A DNA stretch of 64,000 nt, from contig CM077676.1 of the NCBI GenBank assembly GCA_039707655.1, positions 382,175,614 through 382,239,613 of the forward strand, given 5' to 3'. Below are positions 1 through 10,900 of the stretch, one piece after another (within the stretch, counting starts at the first letter, position 1; every line of letters begins with the position of its first letter). A model generated the notes under the pieces. It was not told the DNA's origin. It worked only from the letters and a program-made list of their open reading frames with translations, and did not search any database. A program made the position numbers and the translations under genes. This DNA comes from Elymus sibiricus. Taxonomy: Eukaryota > Streptophyta > Magnoliopsida > Poales > Poaceae.

Positions 1-204
1 GTGTGCGCGATTCGTTTGTTCATTCATTTGATCCTTCCTTATTCCACTCAACTCAGATTCATTTACTTTTGCACTTGCCCATGGTTTGATGGATCGAGAA
101 ATTTAATTACATTAATTACAATGAGGAATATCATATATCCATAAATCTCAGATTTTCTTTTTCCAGTAAAACATGATCACGATGAACCAGGAAGATTTTT
201 AAAA

Positions 205-235
205 TGCCTGTGGCAACGCACAGGCATTCTACTAG
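205..235 (+). mobile_element. Helitron-like 3' terminus
   Basis: An 8-bp perfect stem (TGCCTGTG at 205-212 pairing with CACAGGCA at 219-226, 6-nt loop) is followed five bases later by CTAG (232-235) and then T. A GC-rich hairpin just before CTRR, inserted between A and T, is the standard 3' signature of Helitrons. The 5' end (TC) would lie upstream of the window, so length and content are unknown. The hairpin-to-CTAG distance is shorter than the usual ~10 nt, so this stays a candidate. Confidence 0.5.
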
Positions 236-536
236 TTAGGAATTGCAAACCTGAATGTGCCGGCCCAGGATTGTTGGCAAGTTGACTGTGGGAGAACTCA
301 TATAGTGTCATCCATGTAGACATGACTTCTGGTTCCGGAGATGGGACATGGCAGGCTTGCCTGGCAGCCATGCAATAAGTGCAATTTTCAGAGCAAAGCA
401 GCAACTAGAGGACTATATGGTGATTTATTCCAAAAAAAAACATTGTATTTGGAATCCTATGAGCCAAACATTTTTTCTTGTGTCTGCTCCAGATGGTTGG
501 GAAAAACACGCACACGTTGATCGGACATGGAGTTTG
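236..536. other. Unassigned spacer
   Basis: No gene, repeat or terminal motif was recognised between the Helitron-like end and the fold-back element. Reading frames here are short and have no recognisable domain. Confidence 0.4.
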
Positions 537-903
537 TGAGTACGAGCTCACATGCACCCGATGGAAAAGTAAAATAAAAAAAAAGTAAAAAAATCCATGA
601 CATTCTGAATTATTTAGCCACAAATGTTGATGTGTGTTTCACATGCCTGCAAAATTAGTGATAGAATGACATTCGTGGAGGTCTGGGCAGAGAACAAAAT
701 CTGCTTCAAAAAGACTGTTTTTGGAAACATTTCGGAGCTTCAATTTTGTTTCTGTTTTTGCACCAAACCTCCACGAATGTCATTCCATCACGAAATTTTG
801 CACGCATATGAAACATACATAATGTTTATTGCAAAAAAATTTAAGTTTTTTATATTATTTTTGGATTTTACTATTCCAACGGCTGCATGTGAGCTCGAGC
901 TCA
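537..903. mobile_element. Fold-back (MITE-like) element
   Basis: The two halves are long imperfect inverted repeats. The left end reads TGAGTACGAGCTCACATGC and the reverse complement of the right end reads TGAGCTCGAGCTCACATGC. Further in, GAATGACATTCGTGGAGGT (about 665-683) is matched in inverted orientation at about 766-784, and GTTTCACATGCCTGCAAAATT is matched by the complement of the tract near 797-817. Such a structure would fold into one long hairpin. It has no coding capacity. A clear target duplication was not found. Confidence 0.6.
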
Positions 904-1072
904 TAAGAGCACTTTCACGCTTTGATCCCCCTATTTTCAAAGGAGAAAATGAGGGAAAAAGAGATGTTAATTTCAAGTCTCCAAATCAATAGGTACCTCT
1001 AGGATGGCTACAATTACTTGAAGCAACCACAAGTTTCAAGGTTTTTTTAATAGTTCTCTTTGTTGCTTATGA
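904..1072. other. Unassigned spacer before the CACTA-like element
   Basis: Simple AT-rich sequence with no recognised feature. It was originally contiguous with position 25862, since the CACTA-like element lies between the two. Confidence 0.4.
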
Positions 1073-1075
1073 TGT

Positions 1076-1720
1076 CACTGGTACAGCGAGCTGCTATACA
1101 AACGGTTTTGACCCTTTTCCGCGACAGAGTTTTAAACCGTCGCCTTGCCTGTGTGTGCGATAGGGGGCCCTTCCCACATGACCCAGAAACCGTCGGGATA
1201 GGGAGCGCTGATGCAGACGCGTTGCCAAATGTAATCGTATGCGATGCAGGAACATATCGCACACACTATATTCTGGCACACGTTTGGGATTGGTGATCAA
1301 TCGCCCACGTCTCTCACGAGTCAAACGTTTCTAGTTGCGCAGGGAAACCAAACGGTGTTTCACATTGGACCGTTTGCGAAATAGTACCTAAGGCACACGG
1401 GCCATCATAGAAACTGTGCGCGATATGTGGCCCATCGCACACGAGTATTATATGGCAATCGTCTGCCATGCATGACATCATCGCACACGTTTCCTGAACA
1501 ATTTACGAGTGAGATTGCATTTAGCATTGGGCACGGTTTTCTCTAAGCTCTCGTGTGCGATAATGTGCTATCACAAACGGTTCAGGAGCCCCTACGCACA
1601 CGTAGAAGTGCTGTAAATCATCTGTGATTTGTTGTGTATCACCGACGGTTGCGTTATGAGTGACGTGTGCTTTCCGTTCTGGATCGCACACCCTCATTTA
1701 GTCGAACCGTGTGCGCATCA
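1076..1720. repeat. CACTA left subterminal repeat region
   Basis: Short repeats around TCGCACACG or its complement CGTGTGCGA recur, for example near 1151, 1255, 1417, 1436, 1481, 1554, 1594, 1686 and 1709. They are interspersed with AACGGTTT and ACCGTTTGCG motifs. In CACTA elements such arrays bind the element's own DNA-binding protein. The same repeats occur at the right end (25379-25858). Confidence 0.7.
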
Positions 1721-2071
1721 ATGGCCAGGTTAAAGCAAAAATATCGCATTTGAATTGCCCTGCAAAAAGCAAATTCGCCACAATATGCAATTGAACAAAT
1801 AGTGTCCACAGGAAGATCATTCATCAGAATTCGCAACAATATGCAATTGAACAAATGCAAGCTAAATTCCACTGATTTATCGACAAATGAAGTACATAAT
1901 CATAGTGTATGAAATACGAAGACCTCATCACATGGAAAACAATGCATCCATGCGTATATGTTTAGCGGCTAACTCGTGTTGAATGTTTAATCATTGTTTC
2001 AGGAACAACCATGCTAAAATCTTCATTATCACCAGTGGGCTTGATGTAGTGATTCAGGAAGAAGTTGCTGA
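1721..2071 (-). pseudogene. CACTA internal segment with a possible minus-strand terminal exon
   Basis: A near-duplicate tract (CAATATGCAATTGAACAAAT at about 1783 and 1839) is visible. On the minus strand a reading frame runs through 2071 to a TAA at 1962-1964. It continues, after removal of element A, into 18210-18314, but a one-base shift is needed near 18230 to join the two. It could be the last exon of a CACTA-encoded gene. No family was recognised. Confidence 0.3.
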
Positions 2072-2375
2072 TAAATTGTGACGCCCCCGACTCGACCGTG
2101 CACTAATCATACACGCAAATGCACACGATCAAGATCAGAGACTCATGGGAATATATCACAACACAACTCTAGACTCAAAATAAAATAATACAAGCTTTAT
2201 ATTACAAGCCAGGGGCCTCGAGGGCTCGAATACATAAGCTCGAGTTACACAAGAGTCAGCGGAAGCAACAATATCTGAGTACAGACATAACTAAACAAGT
2301 TTGCCTTAAGAAGGCTGAGCAAAACAACGACACTAGATCGAAGAGGCGCATGCCTCCTGCCTGGGAGCCTCCGAA

Positions 2376-2467
2376 CTACTCCTGGTCGTCGGTCTCCACG
2401 TAGTAGTAGGCTCCGTCGGGGTAGTAGTAGTCGTCGACAGGGTCAGTTGGCTCCGGGGCTCCGTCAT
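2376..2467 (-). CDS. LTR-embedded ORF, final exon (element A left LTR)
   Basis: This is a 92-nt minus-strand exon: two bases completing a codon, then 29 codons and TAG (2376-2378). It is preceded by a pyrimidine-rich tract ending GATCAG. The frame encodes an acidic tyrosine-rich tail including DDYYYPDGAYYYVE and ending DQE. The same exon sits at the same LTR position in F (98 nt) and G (98 nt). Size differences are multiples of three and the ending DQE-stop is the same in all. Function unknown. Expression is inferred from conservation and splice-site fit only. Confidence 0.5.
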
Positions 2468-2795
2468 CTGATCGCAGCAATCGGGTATGGGGAAAAGAAG
2501 GTAGCAAAGCAACCATGAGTACTCATCCAAAGTACTCGCAAGACTTACATCAGATCTATGCTAATATGCATCGGTATCAAAGGGAACTGCAGAAATGCCA
2601 GAATAGAAGGGAAGGCCTAGCCTATCGAAGACTAGCATCTTGCAGCGTCTTGCAGCATTAGAAGAGTGCAGATTAGCATATAAAAGTAATAAGTAATAGT
2701 AGCAATGCCCAGAGATCCTTCCTCGACTCCTCGCGAGAAAGCAATCCCGGAGCTATCAAATTATTAAGTAACACAAGTATCCAGTTCTAGTTGTA

Positions 2796-2985
2796 GAAGA
2801 TCGGGATACTCTCTGAGCGTCCGTTACCGTGGACATGGCTATTCGAATAGATATACTTCCCTGCAGGGGTGCACCAACTTACCCAACACGCTCGATTAAC
2901 TCTGGCCGGACACACTTTTATCGGGTCATGCCCGGCCTCGGCTGATCGACACGCCGTAGCCCTACCTAGGCCCAACAGAGAGGTC
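2796..2985 (-). other. Palindrome-rich conserved block in the element A LTR
   Basis: A non-coding stretch that stays recognisable in the A, F and G LTRs (also about 14715-14905, 38985-39175, 43785-43965, 49420-49590, 57640-57800) while surrounding DNA has diverged. It contains CCCTGCAGGG, CTATTCGAATAG and a GGCCGG...CCGGCC hairpin. It lies in the intron between the two LTR-embedded exons. It may be an RNA structure or a cis-acting LTR control element. Confidence 0.45.
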
Positions 2986-3563
2986 AGCACGCCAGTTTAC
3001 ATCCTTAGCACTCACGGGTCTTGGTCCCATCGCCCTTTGCACTCCTGCACGTTGCGTGGGCGGCCGGGACCAGACCTAGCCCCTGTATACACACGCAGGC
3101 TGTCGCAGTCCACCCGGGCGCGCGCCGCTCAACTGCTGACATTTGAAGAACTTCGGCTAAAACATACGACGCCGAGTGCCCATACTTATTCCCGCGTGGT
3201 GGTTAGTGCGGAAAGGCAAGAGGCCTACTCAGATCACATATCCAAACCCGTTAGTGTGTTGGGAGCTCGCGGAGACGATCAGTGATCCCATCGCCCCGTC
3301 TCGCGGACTTACGGCAAGGGTCAGGCCCATCCCTCTCCTGGGGCGGTCTGCCTGCCCGGCCGTGCCGCGTAATTATCTCGCGGGTACCCTCCTGGTCAAC
3401 CCGACTTCCCACATCTCACGGGTACCCCTCGGGGTCGACCCGACATATTCAAGAGACTGTCGGGAACTCAGGTCCACCTCAACCGGGGTGGTACCGCCTG
3501 TCCCTTCAGTCCCGCGATAACAGTGAAATGTAACAGTGTGTTTTAACATCAAGGGGGAAGTCC

Positions 3564-3770
3564 GAGGAATCACCCTCGATGGACTCCCACTCGATGTATC
3601 CATCAAGGTGAACTTGGAGGAATCACCCTCGATGGGTTCACACTTGAGGGATTGCACAACAGAGGCATCATCGGAGGTTGTGAAAGAGGAATCACCCTCG
3701 GTATCCCACAACCGACTAGCTACGCTATAGAGATATCATCAGAAGTGAGGTAGGAGGTATCACCCTCGGC
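3564..3770. repeat. GAGGAATCACCCTCG repeat cluster in the LTR
   Basis: Imperfect copies of GAGGAATCACCCTCG begin at about 3564, 3616 and 3685, with a GAGGTATCACCCTCG variant near 3753. Matching clusters occur in the other A LTR (about 15495-15710) and in both F LTRs (about 39722-39925 and 44507-44712). G LTRs lack an obvious equivalent. Confidence 0.6.
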
Positions 3771-4086
3771 ACTCGATAGTAGTTCTGCAGAGTCGTACAA
3801 CTAAGGGGGTGGTGGTGCGGTGATGTGTCGGTCTCTGCACACGATCACGTTGATCAAAACATCCGGAAGCAAGGCATGACAACACGGACAAGGGTGCGGG
3901 GCCACTGATGGATCACTAACCAGCCTATACTAAGCATATAGGACAGCAGGAAAAGTATCAACAACAGGTTACAAAAACAGGCTATGCATCAGAATAGGAG
4001 CTTTCGGACAACAGTAGCAAAATCTAATGCAAGCACGAGAGAGGAAGAATGGGCGATATAGGAATGATCAAGGGGGTTTTGCTTGC

Positions 4087-4158
4087 CTGGAAGCTCTGCT
4101 GAGAGGGGCTGGACGTCAGAAGTGTAGTCGTACTCGGGAGCAGCGTCGGTCTCGGGGT
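4087..4158 (-). CDS. LTR-embedded ORF, internal exon (element A left LTR)
   Basis: This is a 72-nt exon on the minus strand, bounded by CTGGTAG upstream and by CTTCCAG followed by GCAAGC downstream. The latter fits the consensus of GC-AG intron donors. The reading frame enters in phase 1 and leaves in phase 1, and encodes an acidic segment with PETDAAPE and SAELP. Joining it to the exon at 2376-2467 keeps the conserved frame. Homologous exons with identical borders are present in F and G LTRs. In the other A LTR a ~56-bp deletion near 15999 removes the donor end. Confidence 0.5.
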
Positions 4159-5387
4159 CTACCAGAGAGAAGAGGGGGAAGAAACAATAAATACAAAGCA
4201 AACAAATGCAACACAATGCATGACATGGCAATATGCTGTGCTAGGGGTGACCTAACGCAGTGCTACACGTTGCAGACGGAGCGGGAAAATATCTGGGAAT
4301 ATTTTCCCGGCTTAAGGCAATTACCGCACAGACGATCCGAAGGGGAAGGTTCCATGTTTGCAGTGTTGGAGGCATGTGACAGATATGTGGATGGCATATT
4401 CGGATTCGTCTTATTTTTCTGATCATTTTTCATATATAAATTATTTTCATCCGAGTTACGGTTTATTTTATATGTTTTTTCAAAGTTTTAATCATTTTCT
4501 GGAATTTCTGGATTTATTTATATTTCGAAATTTTAATAGCAAAAATGCTATATGTACACAGAAGTGTACCCAGCCAGGCCACATAGGGGCTGACTGGTGG
4601 GCCCTGTTGACTGGGTCAACTCCCAGTCAGCAGAGGCTGACTGGTGGGCCAGCTGCCCGGTCAGCAGGCTGACTGGGTCAGCCTTATCCATTTAAACAGT
4701 GGCTGGGCCCACATGTCATACTCAGCAGGGTTTAAACAGGGTTTAGCTTAACTTAATTAGTTAATTAGTGGGTGGGCCCAGCGTGTCAGTGTCTTAGGTT
4801 AGTAATTAGGTTATTTAATTAGCTAATTAGCTACAGTGGGGGCCCACATGTCAGCGACAGGGGCTGCCCAGTCAGCAGAGTTGACCGGGTCAACATGGTC
4901 AACGGGGCCCCTGGGACCCACTGGCAGTGACCCAGAGGGGGCCCCAGGGTCAGCCACGTCAGCGGCGGCCGGCGTCTCGCCACCGGCGACCAAAAACGCG
5001 GCGGAGGGCCACGGGAGCTCGTCGGAAAACCGCTATGGGGCACCGTTTTGCGCGCGGTTAGGCGCGTTCGAATGGGTGCTCAACGCCGCGTCGAACGGTG
5101 GCGGTGGCAGAGGCTGGGGTGGCCTGACTTGACGGCAGCGACCAGCGAGGGCGGCGGCCGGAATCGGGCAAGGTCGGATACGGCGATGCAGGGCACGGCC
5201 AGGCACGCAGATGGTCGCGTTGGGTTCCTAGAGAGCCCAGGAACTCGACTGCTAGCTCAAACGCGAGCTCAGACAGCAGTGGCCATGGCGGATAAGCAAA
5301 CGGCGGTGACGCGGGCACGACAACGGCATGGCGAGCTACGGCTCGGGAACGGCGACGAAAACAGAGGGGACAGGAGGCGGAGCTCAC

Positions 5388-5562
5388 CGTGGAGCGCACG
5401 AAAGGCTCGGTGAGTGATCGGGGGCTCAGACGGAGCCAGAATCGAGGGAGCTTGCCGGCGACCGAAGATGAGGAAGTCGACGTGATCCAGCGAGGTGGTG
5501 GCTCCCGGGTCGCGTTCGTTGTCGTAGCGGACGTGGTCGAGCACTGTGGAGTGGCTGGACAC
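5388..5562 (-). CDS. Possible first exon of the LTR-embedded ORF (element A left LTR)
   Basis: An open frame on the minus strand ends at a GTGAGCT donor in phase 1, which matches the phase-1 start of the exon at 4087-4158. The equivalent frame in the right LTR (17243-17417) begins with ATG, but here the corresponding codon is GTG. The start is therefore doubtful. First-exon sequence is far less conserved between A, F and G than the two downstream exons. Confidence 0.3.
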
Positions 5563-6349
5563 GGTGGAGTGGCGTGGGGAGCACGGTGGCTACGCGAACG
5601 ACGGCAGCGCAGCCATGGCAGCGCTCGGGCGAGGTGGAGAGTGAGAGGGAGAGCGATGGAGAGAGGGGGAGGAGTGGATGGGGACGACGACGAGGCCGAT
5701 GGGCGTCGTGCTTATCCCCTCGCGGCCCTGTAGCGTCACTGTGTCGGTGTTTCACCGGAGCGCGCGTGCGCGGCCATGGGCGCGGCGACACGCACAGGAG
5801 AGAGAGGCAGGGAGGAGGAGGGAGAGAGAGAGGTGGGCTGGGCCGGTGCACTGTGCAGTTAGGCCCAATACACAGTAGGTTTTCCTCTTTTTCCTTTTCT
5901 GTTTTCTATTTTTCTTTTTAGAGACTATTTTGCATTTTTATTTAGCTAGCAAATGATTTTTGTAAAATGTGAGACTTGCCACATAAATACATTGCATTAT
6001 TCTACATTGCCACAAAAAGTTTGGGACTTGTTTGAATTGATTTGTATTTTTCATAAATGGAAAAGTGATTAAATGGGCTGAATTGGTGCTGTTTAAGTTG
6101 CTAGAGTCCAATCAAGCAAATAAGTGATGTTGTTTTTCTTAACATTAATTAATTATGGATTATTCTCTAAATCATGAATTATTTTTCAGACATGTTTGTG
6201 AAACTTTAAATTTCACTTGCAATTTGAATTTGATTTCAGTGGTGGAATTTGAAATGAGATATAAATCCATAGTTATCAAGCCATGCAATTCAAAGTGACT
6301 TAGCATAATCATGATGGACTACTGTAGCTTAAAACATGGGGGTGTTACA

Positions 6350-6361
6350 TTTCTCCTCCTC
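6350..6361 (-). promoter_or_regulatory. Polypurine tract of element A
   Basis: On the minus strand GAGGAGGAGAAA immediately precedes the TGTAACACC start of the 3' LTR. This is the expected site of plus-strand DNA priming. G has the related AGAGGAGGAGAAT at the same place. Confidence 0.8.
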
Positions 6362-6385
6362 TAAAATAAATTCTCGTCCCGAGAA

Positions 6386-6720
6386 TTAAGAGGTAGAAGG
6401 GAAAAGGTCGGGGTATTCCTGGAAGTTCTTCTGGAAGTACCTCTTAGAAGTCGCGAACGACTAGAACGTTTTCAACTCCTCATATTTAATGCCATGTATG
6501 TATGCATGCAAAAGCTTCTGATATGAATGAATGCGATGCTCCTGAATCAATAAAACAGAAGCTGGTACTGAATTGACAAGAAGAGTACCTATCACAGTAG
6601 CAGGCTGTTCTTGAGCTTCATTCAGATCAACATGGTAAGCTTGACCACGACCATAAGAAGGTCTGGCATTGTTGTTGTGGGGCTGGCTGTTACCACGGCC
6701 AGCAGAAGGGAGTGCAAGCT
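6386..6720 (-). pseudogene. Collapsed protease/pol remnant of element A
   Basis: The minus strand runs from the end of the gag C-terminal region through a protease scrap to the normal polyprotein stop (TAA, 6386-6388). Two large deletions have removed almost all of pol. One fuses the protease start to the linker before RT. The other fuses the pre-RT linker to the last codons, at GGGGTATTC (6410-6418). That 9-bp sequence occurs at both corresponding breakpoints in element G. RT, RNase H, integrase and chromodomain are absent. Confidence 0.8.
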
Positions 6721-7512
6721 AATTCTGATTCTGAGGGCATTCTCTAGCTCGGTGACCTGGACGGCCACACTTGAAGCAGAGCCCATCATTGGGACGAGGA
6801 GCAGGAGCTCGAAGCAGTGGAGCCTGAGGTCTTGGCTGCCTCGGTGGTGGAGGAGGCAGACGAGGTGCAACATAAGACGGCATTGGAACAGGGGCATCTG
6901 GATTCTACATGTTGTGGGGGATCCAAATCCGACGCTTCTAGGATGACGAGCTCGAAGATGAGCCAACGTCATGGGTGCGCTTGAGTGCGTCCTTATGTTC
7001 CTTCAGACCAGTCTCAACCTGAATGGCCTTGTTCACCAGGGTGGCGAAGTCAGCAAAGTCTTGGACAAGGAGCGCGAGCTTGATATCAGGGTTGAGCCCT
7101 TCACGAAACTTCTCCTGTCTGCGAGCATCAGTAGCGATATCTTCCTCTGCATATCGAGACAATTCAAGGAACTCCCGCTGATAAACATCCACATCTTTAC
7201 TGCCCTGAGTGAGATTGCGGAACTCACGTTTCTTCCGGTCCATGATTCCTTGCGGAATGTAACGGGCACGGAAAGCAGCTTGGAACTCCACCCAAGTGAT
7301 GATGGTTCCAACAGGTAAGGTACGCCTATGACTGTCCCACCATTGAGCTGCGGGACCCTTCAGAAAGTAGGACGCAAAAGTGACATAGCTGGCAGGAACA
7401 ACATTAGCCGACTCCATCTCATATGTGATGTCACGGAGCCAGTCATCAGCGTCAAGCGGCTGAACCGAGTTGCGGAAGACAGTCGGGTTGAGGCGCATGA
7501 AGTCTTGCACGG
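6721..7512 (-). pseudogene. gag: gag, C-terminal part (element A)
   Basis: The minus strand encodes the Retrotrans_gag core (motifs GPAAQWWDSHRR, FRARYIPQGIMD, TDARRQEKFREGL) followed by a serine-rich linker and an intact CX2CX4HX4C zinc knuckle (about 6733-6785). Gag packages element RNA into cytoplasmic particles. The frame is broken by TAG at 6938-6940, by another TAG a few codons on, and by a third after the knuckle. The N-terminal part lies at 12486-12645, separated by element B. Confidence 0.85.
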
Positions 7513-7992
7513 TGTCGGTGTAAAAACCGGCAGACCTCGGGGTAGGGGGTCCCGAGCTGCGGATATGGGATCGATGGTAACAGAGACAATGGAGACGATG
7601 TTTACCCAGGTTTGGGCCCTCTTGATGGAGGTAAAACCCTACGTCCTGCTTCTGTTATATTGATAGAGATGTATCGAGTACAGAGTTGATCTACCTCAAG
7701 ATCGTAAGTTGTAGTCTAAACCCTAGGGGTGATGATGAATATCATAATGATCTATCGACTAGCCTAGCCTCGGCTTATATAATGTACCAGAGGCCTAGGA
7801 TAACAAGAGTCCTAGTCCGCTATGCCGGTGGAGAGGAGTCCTTGTCTTGATCACCAAGTCTTGTGGAATCTTCCTCGTATATGTCATGGGCTGCCCGAAG
7901 TGGCCCATTAGTGAACCGCCATGGGGGTCCTCGGCCCGACCCACTGGTCGGGAGACGACGTGGTGAGTACCCCCTAGTCCAGGACACCGTCA
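7513..7992 (-). repeat. Element B LTR, left copy
   Basis: 480 bp, from TGTCGGTG to CACCGTCA. A TATA box lies on the minus strand at 7775-7781. The near-identical partner is at 12004-12480. Confidence 0.9.
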
Positions 7993-10900
7993 CTAGCCCC
8001 CTGAACCGGTCTTCAAGTTGGGGACGCTCCTCGGTTCTTCCGAGCTGTTCTTCGTCTTCGGCCGTCAGTCTTGAAAGCTGGTTCAACAAATCTTCCCATC
8101 TTCGATCTTGAGGATCGCCGAGCTGAATCCGAAGAGTTCATACGTCGGGCATCCGAGGAGCCCTTTAAGTTTTCGGCCTTTATCAATGCCTTGTTATTTT
8201 TACGCCGCACCTCGGGTTCAAAGTTTTTCCCCGTGCAGCGGTGTCCTCTTGCAACCGAGCTCGAACGTCGGACTGCATCCGAGGTGTCTTTTTGTAGCCG
8301 AGCTCTAACGCCGATCGGCATCCGAGGTGTCATAGATTACCTCGGTCTTGAAAAAGTTGAAGGAATTCAGCCGAGCTTAATGCAAAAAATGCCCTCTATG
8401 GAGCCAGCCACTTGCATCCGAGCTTTACGCCGGACTGCTTTCGAGGTGGTGCGCCACCTCGGCCATGAGCTGATTTTTTGTGGAATTTATTTCCAATTGG
8501 CGCAATTTATTCTCTGTCGAGATATATAGCCAGTAGCCCTCAAGGTGTGTGTCGGCAAAAAATCCGAGATGCACCTGAAGGAAATCATAAAACCGATGAC
8601 CCAGTAGCCCCTGAGACTCAGGCCGATTCCTGAAATCGGCCTGAGGATCAACTCCTAGCTCGGCAGCATACTTAGGAACAGAAACACGGTGTGCATAGTC
8701 CTCGAGACTCCGGTTGGGTGCGGCCGACCAACCCGAGGATCGTAATCTCCTCAAAAACTGTTTTGCACTTTGAATTTTCCTGCATTGAATCAGCAATGCA
8801 GTAGCCCCCGTGCCACTGGTCAGGTGGCAACACCAGACCAGGGGATCGATGTACCCCTTCAATGGCTTGTAATTGAGAAGTGTGAAGCCCAGTAGCCCCC
8901 GAGCCTTAATTTGGGCACGGGTGACCGACTTAAGGATCGATATCCAGAGTAAATTGACTTTAATCACAATTTATGTGTAATGATTCTATGTATCCAAGTA
9001 CTTTACATCATTACAAATGCCTCTGTTCTACAAACTTTGTTAACCAGCCTTCGGCTTCTCCCTCCTCGACCATTGGTTGAGGAGTGTTTCCTACTCCTGG
9101 TCCGTTGAGGCGAACCAGACTCTTCGGATAACAAGGCAATCCGGCTATTTGGTTCTACAAACAAAGTGGAACAGAGCTTATGTTATATTACGTTTAAGCG
9201 TAAGAAACATCTTCCAAGAAAAATAGTTCCTTTATAAGTTCCTTTTCTCAGGCTATCATGTTGACCATGATCGTGAAAACCTCAACTCCGATCAATGTGG
9301 GAGAAAAATATTGAGGATTTAGTTTGGGGAAACTTCCCGAACTCTGTGGTCTTTAATGAACCTAAATTTTCACTTCCGTCGTTGCCGACCAATTGTATTC
9401 TTAAGATGCCTAGCTTTCGGCTTCACCCAGTCTGAGGTACTAACTCGGATGACCCGATAGTAACAATCACAGAGGTGCTCCCTTTACCCCCTAGCCGAAC
9501 AATCGGAAACGTAGGGGGTAAGCACAGGAGCAAGGCAACCCAGCTTGGCCAAAATCTTAAGTCAAATTGATTCATATTTATGGCTTTATAACAATGATTA
9601 CGGAAGGCGGCTTTTGTATATTGAATACAAATGCTAATGATATATTGGGCTCTCCAGGAGTCCTGATGTAACCGCGCCGAGGTGTAGGTTGGCAGGAAAG
9701 ATGCCGAGCTGCGGGTCGGAAAAGATCTCCCGAGCTGAATTATTATGCAGGGCACCTCGGTCATGAGGATGTCCCGCCTCCTGAAAGAAAAACATACACA
9801 TAGCTTAAAAGTGCCATAAGCTCGAGAAGCCAAAAAACTTATGTAAAAACTTGACGTCCGAACTAAATCGAGTTTTTAGGTGCCAATCCGAAAAGTGGTT
9901 TTAAAATTAGTTTGTCCTTCTGTCGTGCTTTAACATGACACATCCGATCTCAAGACTTCAAGCGGGTCAGCCTTCGGCTTCAACCTCCTATTCCCGAAGG
10001 CGGAGTGCTTCTCAGGCCAGTTTAGCGAACCAAACTCGAGCGGCGTTAGAGAGAAACCAGGCTATCCGGCTATTGACCACACACTCGTGTCGAGAAATGA
10101 GTGGTAGAAAAAGACTTTGCAACGACTTAGAAGAAAACACTGATTATAAAACGGCTTGTATAAATTTAAGAGCCCCCAGTTAACATGGGTAAAGGGAGTG
10201 TTTTTAACTAACAGAGTTTTTAACAAACTAAGTGTTTAACTAATAACTTGTCTTTTTAACACAAAAGTATAATGCTTGGATGAACCAAACAAAAATTAAA
10301 AATTGAAAAAAGTTAAGCATGAAAGCGACTTAGCTGGTTAATGTGCTCGGCGTTGATGATGTAGTCCGGGCTTGCAATGGGTCAAGATCCCAGCCCCCAA
10401 GCCGGTCCTGGGGTGGCCGAGCGAAGAGCTCGGCTAATGAAGTAGCAGCACAAAACTGCCGATGTGCCAAGATGAAGCCCCGCGTCCAGCCGAGGAGACA
10501 GAGTAGGTCGGCAGGGCGACGCCGGAGTAGGTCGATGAAGCGATGGCGAAGCCCCCGGTCCGGCCGAGATGTCCGAGCGAAGAGCTCGGCTTGATGAAGT
10601 GGTAGTACAACACTGCCGATATATTGAGGCGAAGCCCCCGATCCAGCCGAGATGACGAAACTGGTCGGCTGGCGATGCCAAAGTCCCCGATCCAGCCGAG
10701 ATGACGAAGCTGGTCGGCTGGTGACGCCGAAGTCCCCGATTCAGCCGAGATGACGAAACTGGTCGGCTGGTGACGCCGAAGTCGTCCGAATAGGTTGATG
10801 AAGAGATGGTGAAGCCCCCGGTCCAGCCGAGTTGATGGAGCAGGTCGGTAACATGACGTTGCAGCCCCCATGCCAGTCGAGGTGTCGAAGCAGGTCGGCG

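Larger units (their letters stand above)
2077..6349 (-). repeat. Element A LTR, genomic left copy (3' LTR)
   Basis: Spans TGTGACGCC at 2077 to GTTACA at 6349; in element sense it opens TGTAACACCCCC. It contains a GC-rich block (about 4,900-5,860), a block of GAGGAATCACCCTCG repeats, a palindrome-rich conserved block (about 2796-2985) and the two exons of an LTR-embedded split reading frame. Confidence 0.93.

Noticed and set aside
1076..1720. CRISPR-like or regulatory repeat array
   Set aside because: Repeats are short, in both orientations and irregularly spaced, and recur at the opposite transposon end. They are CACTA subterminal repeats.
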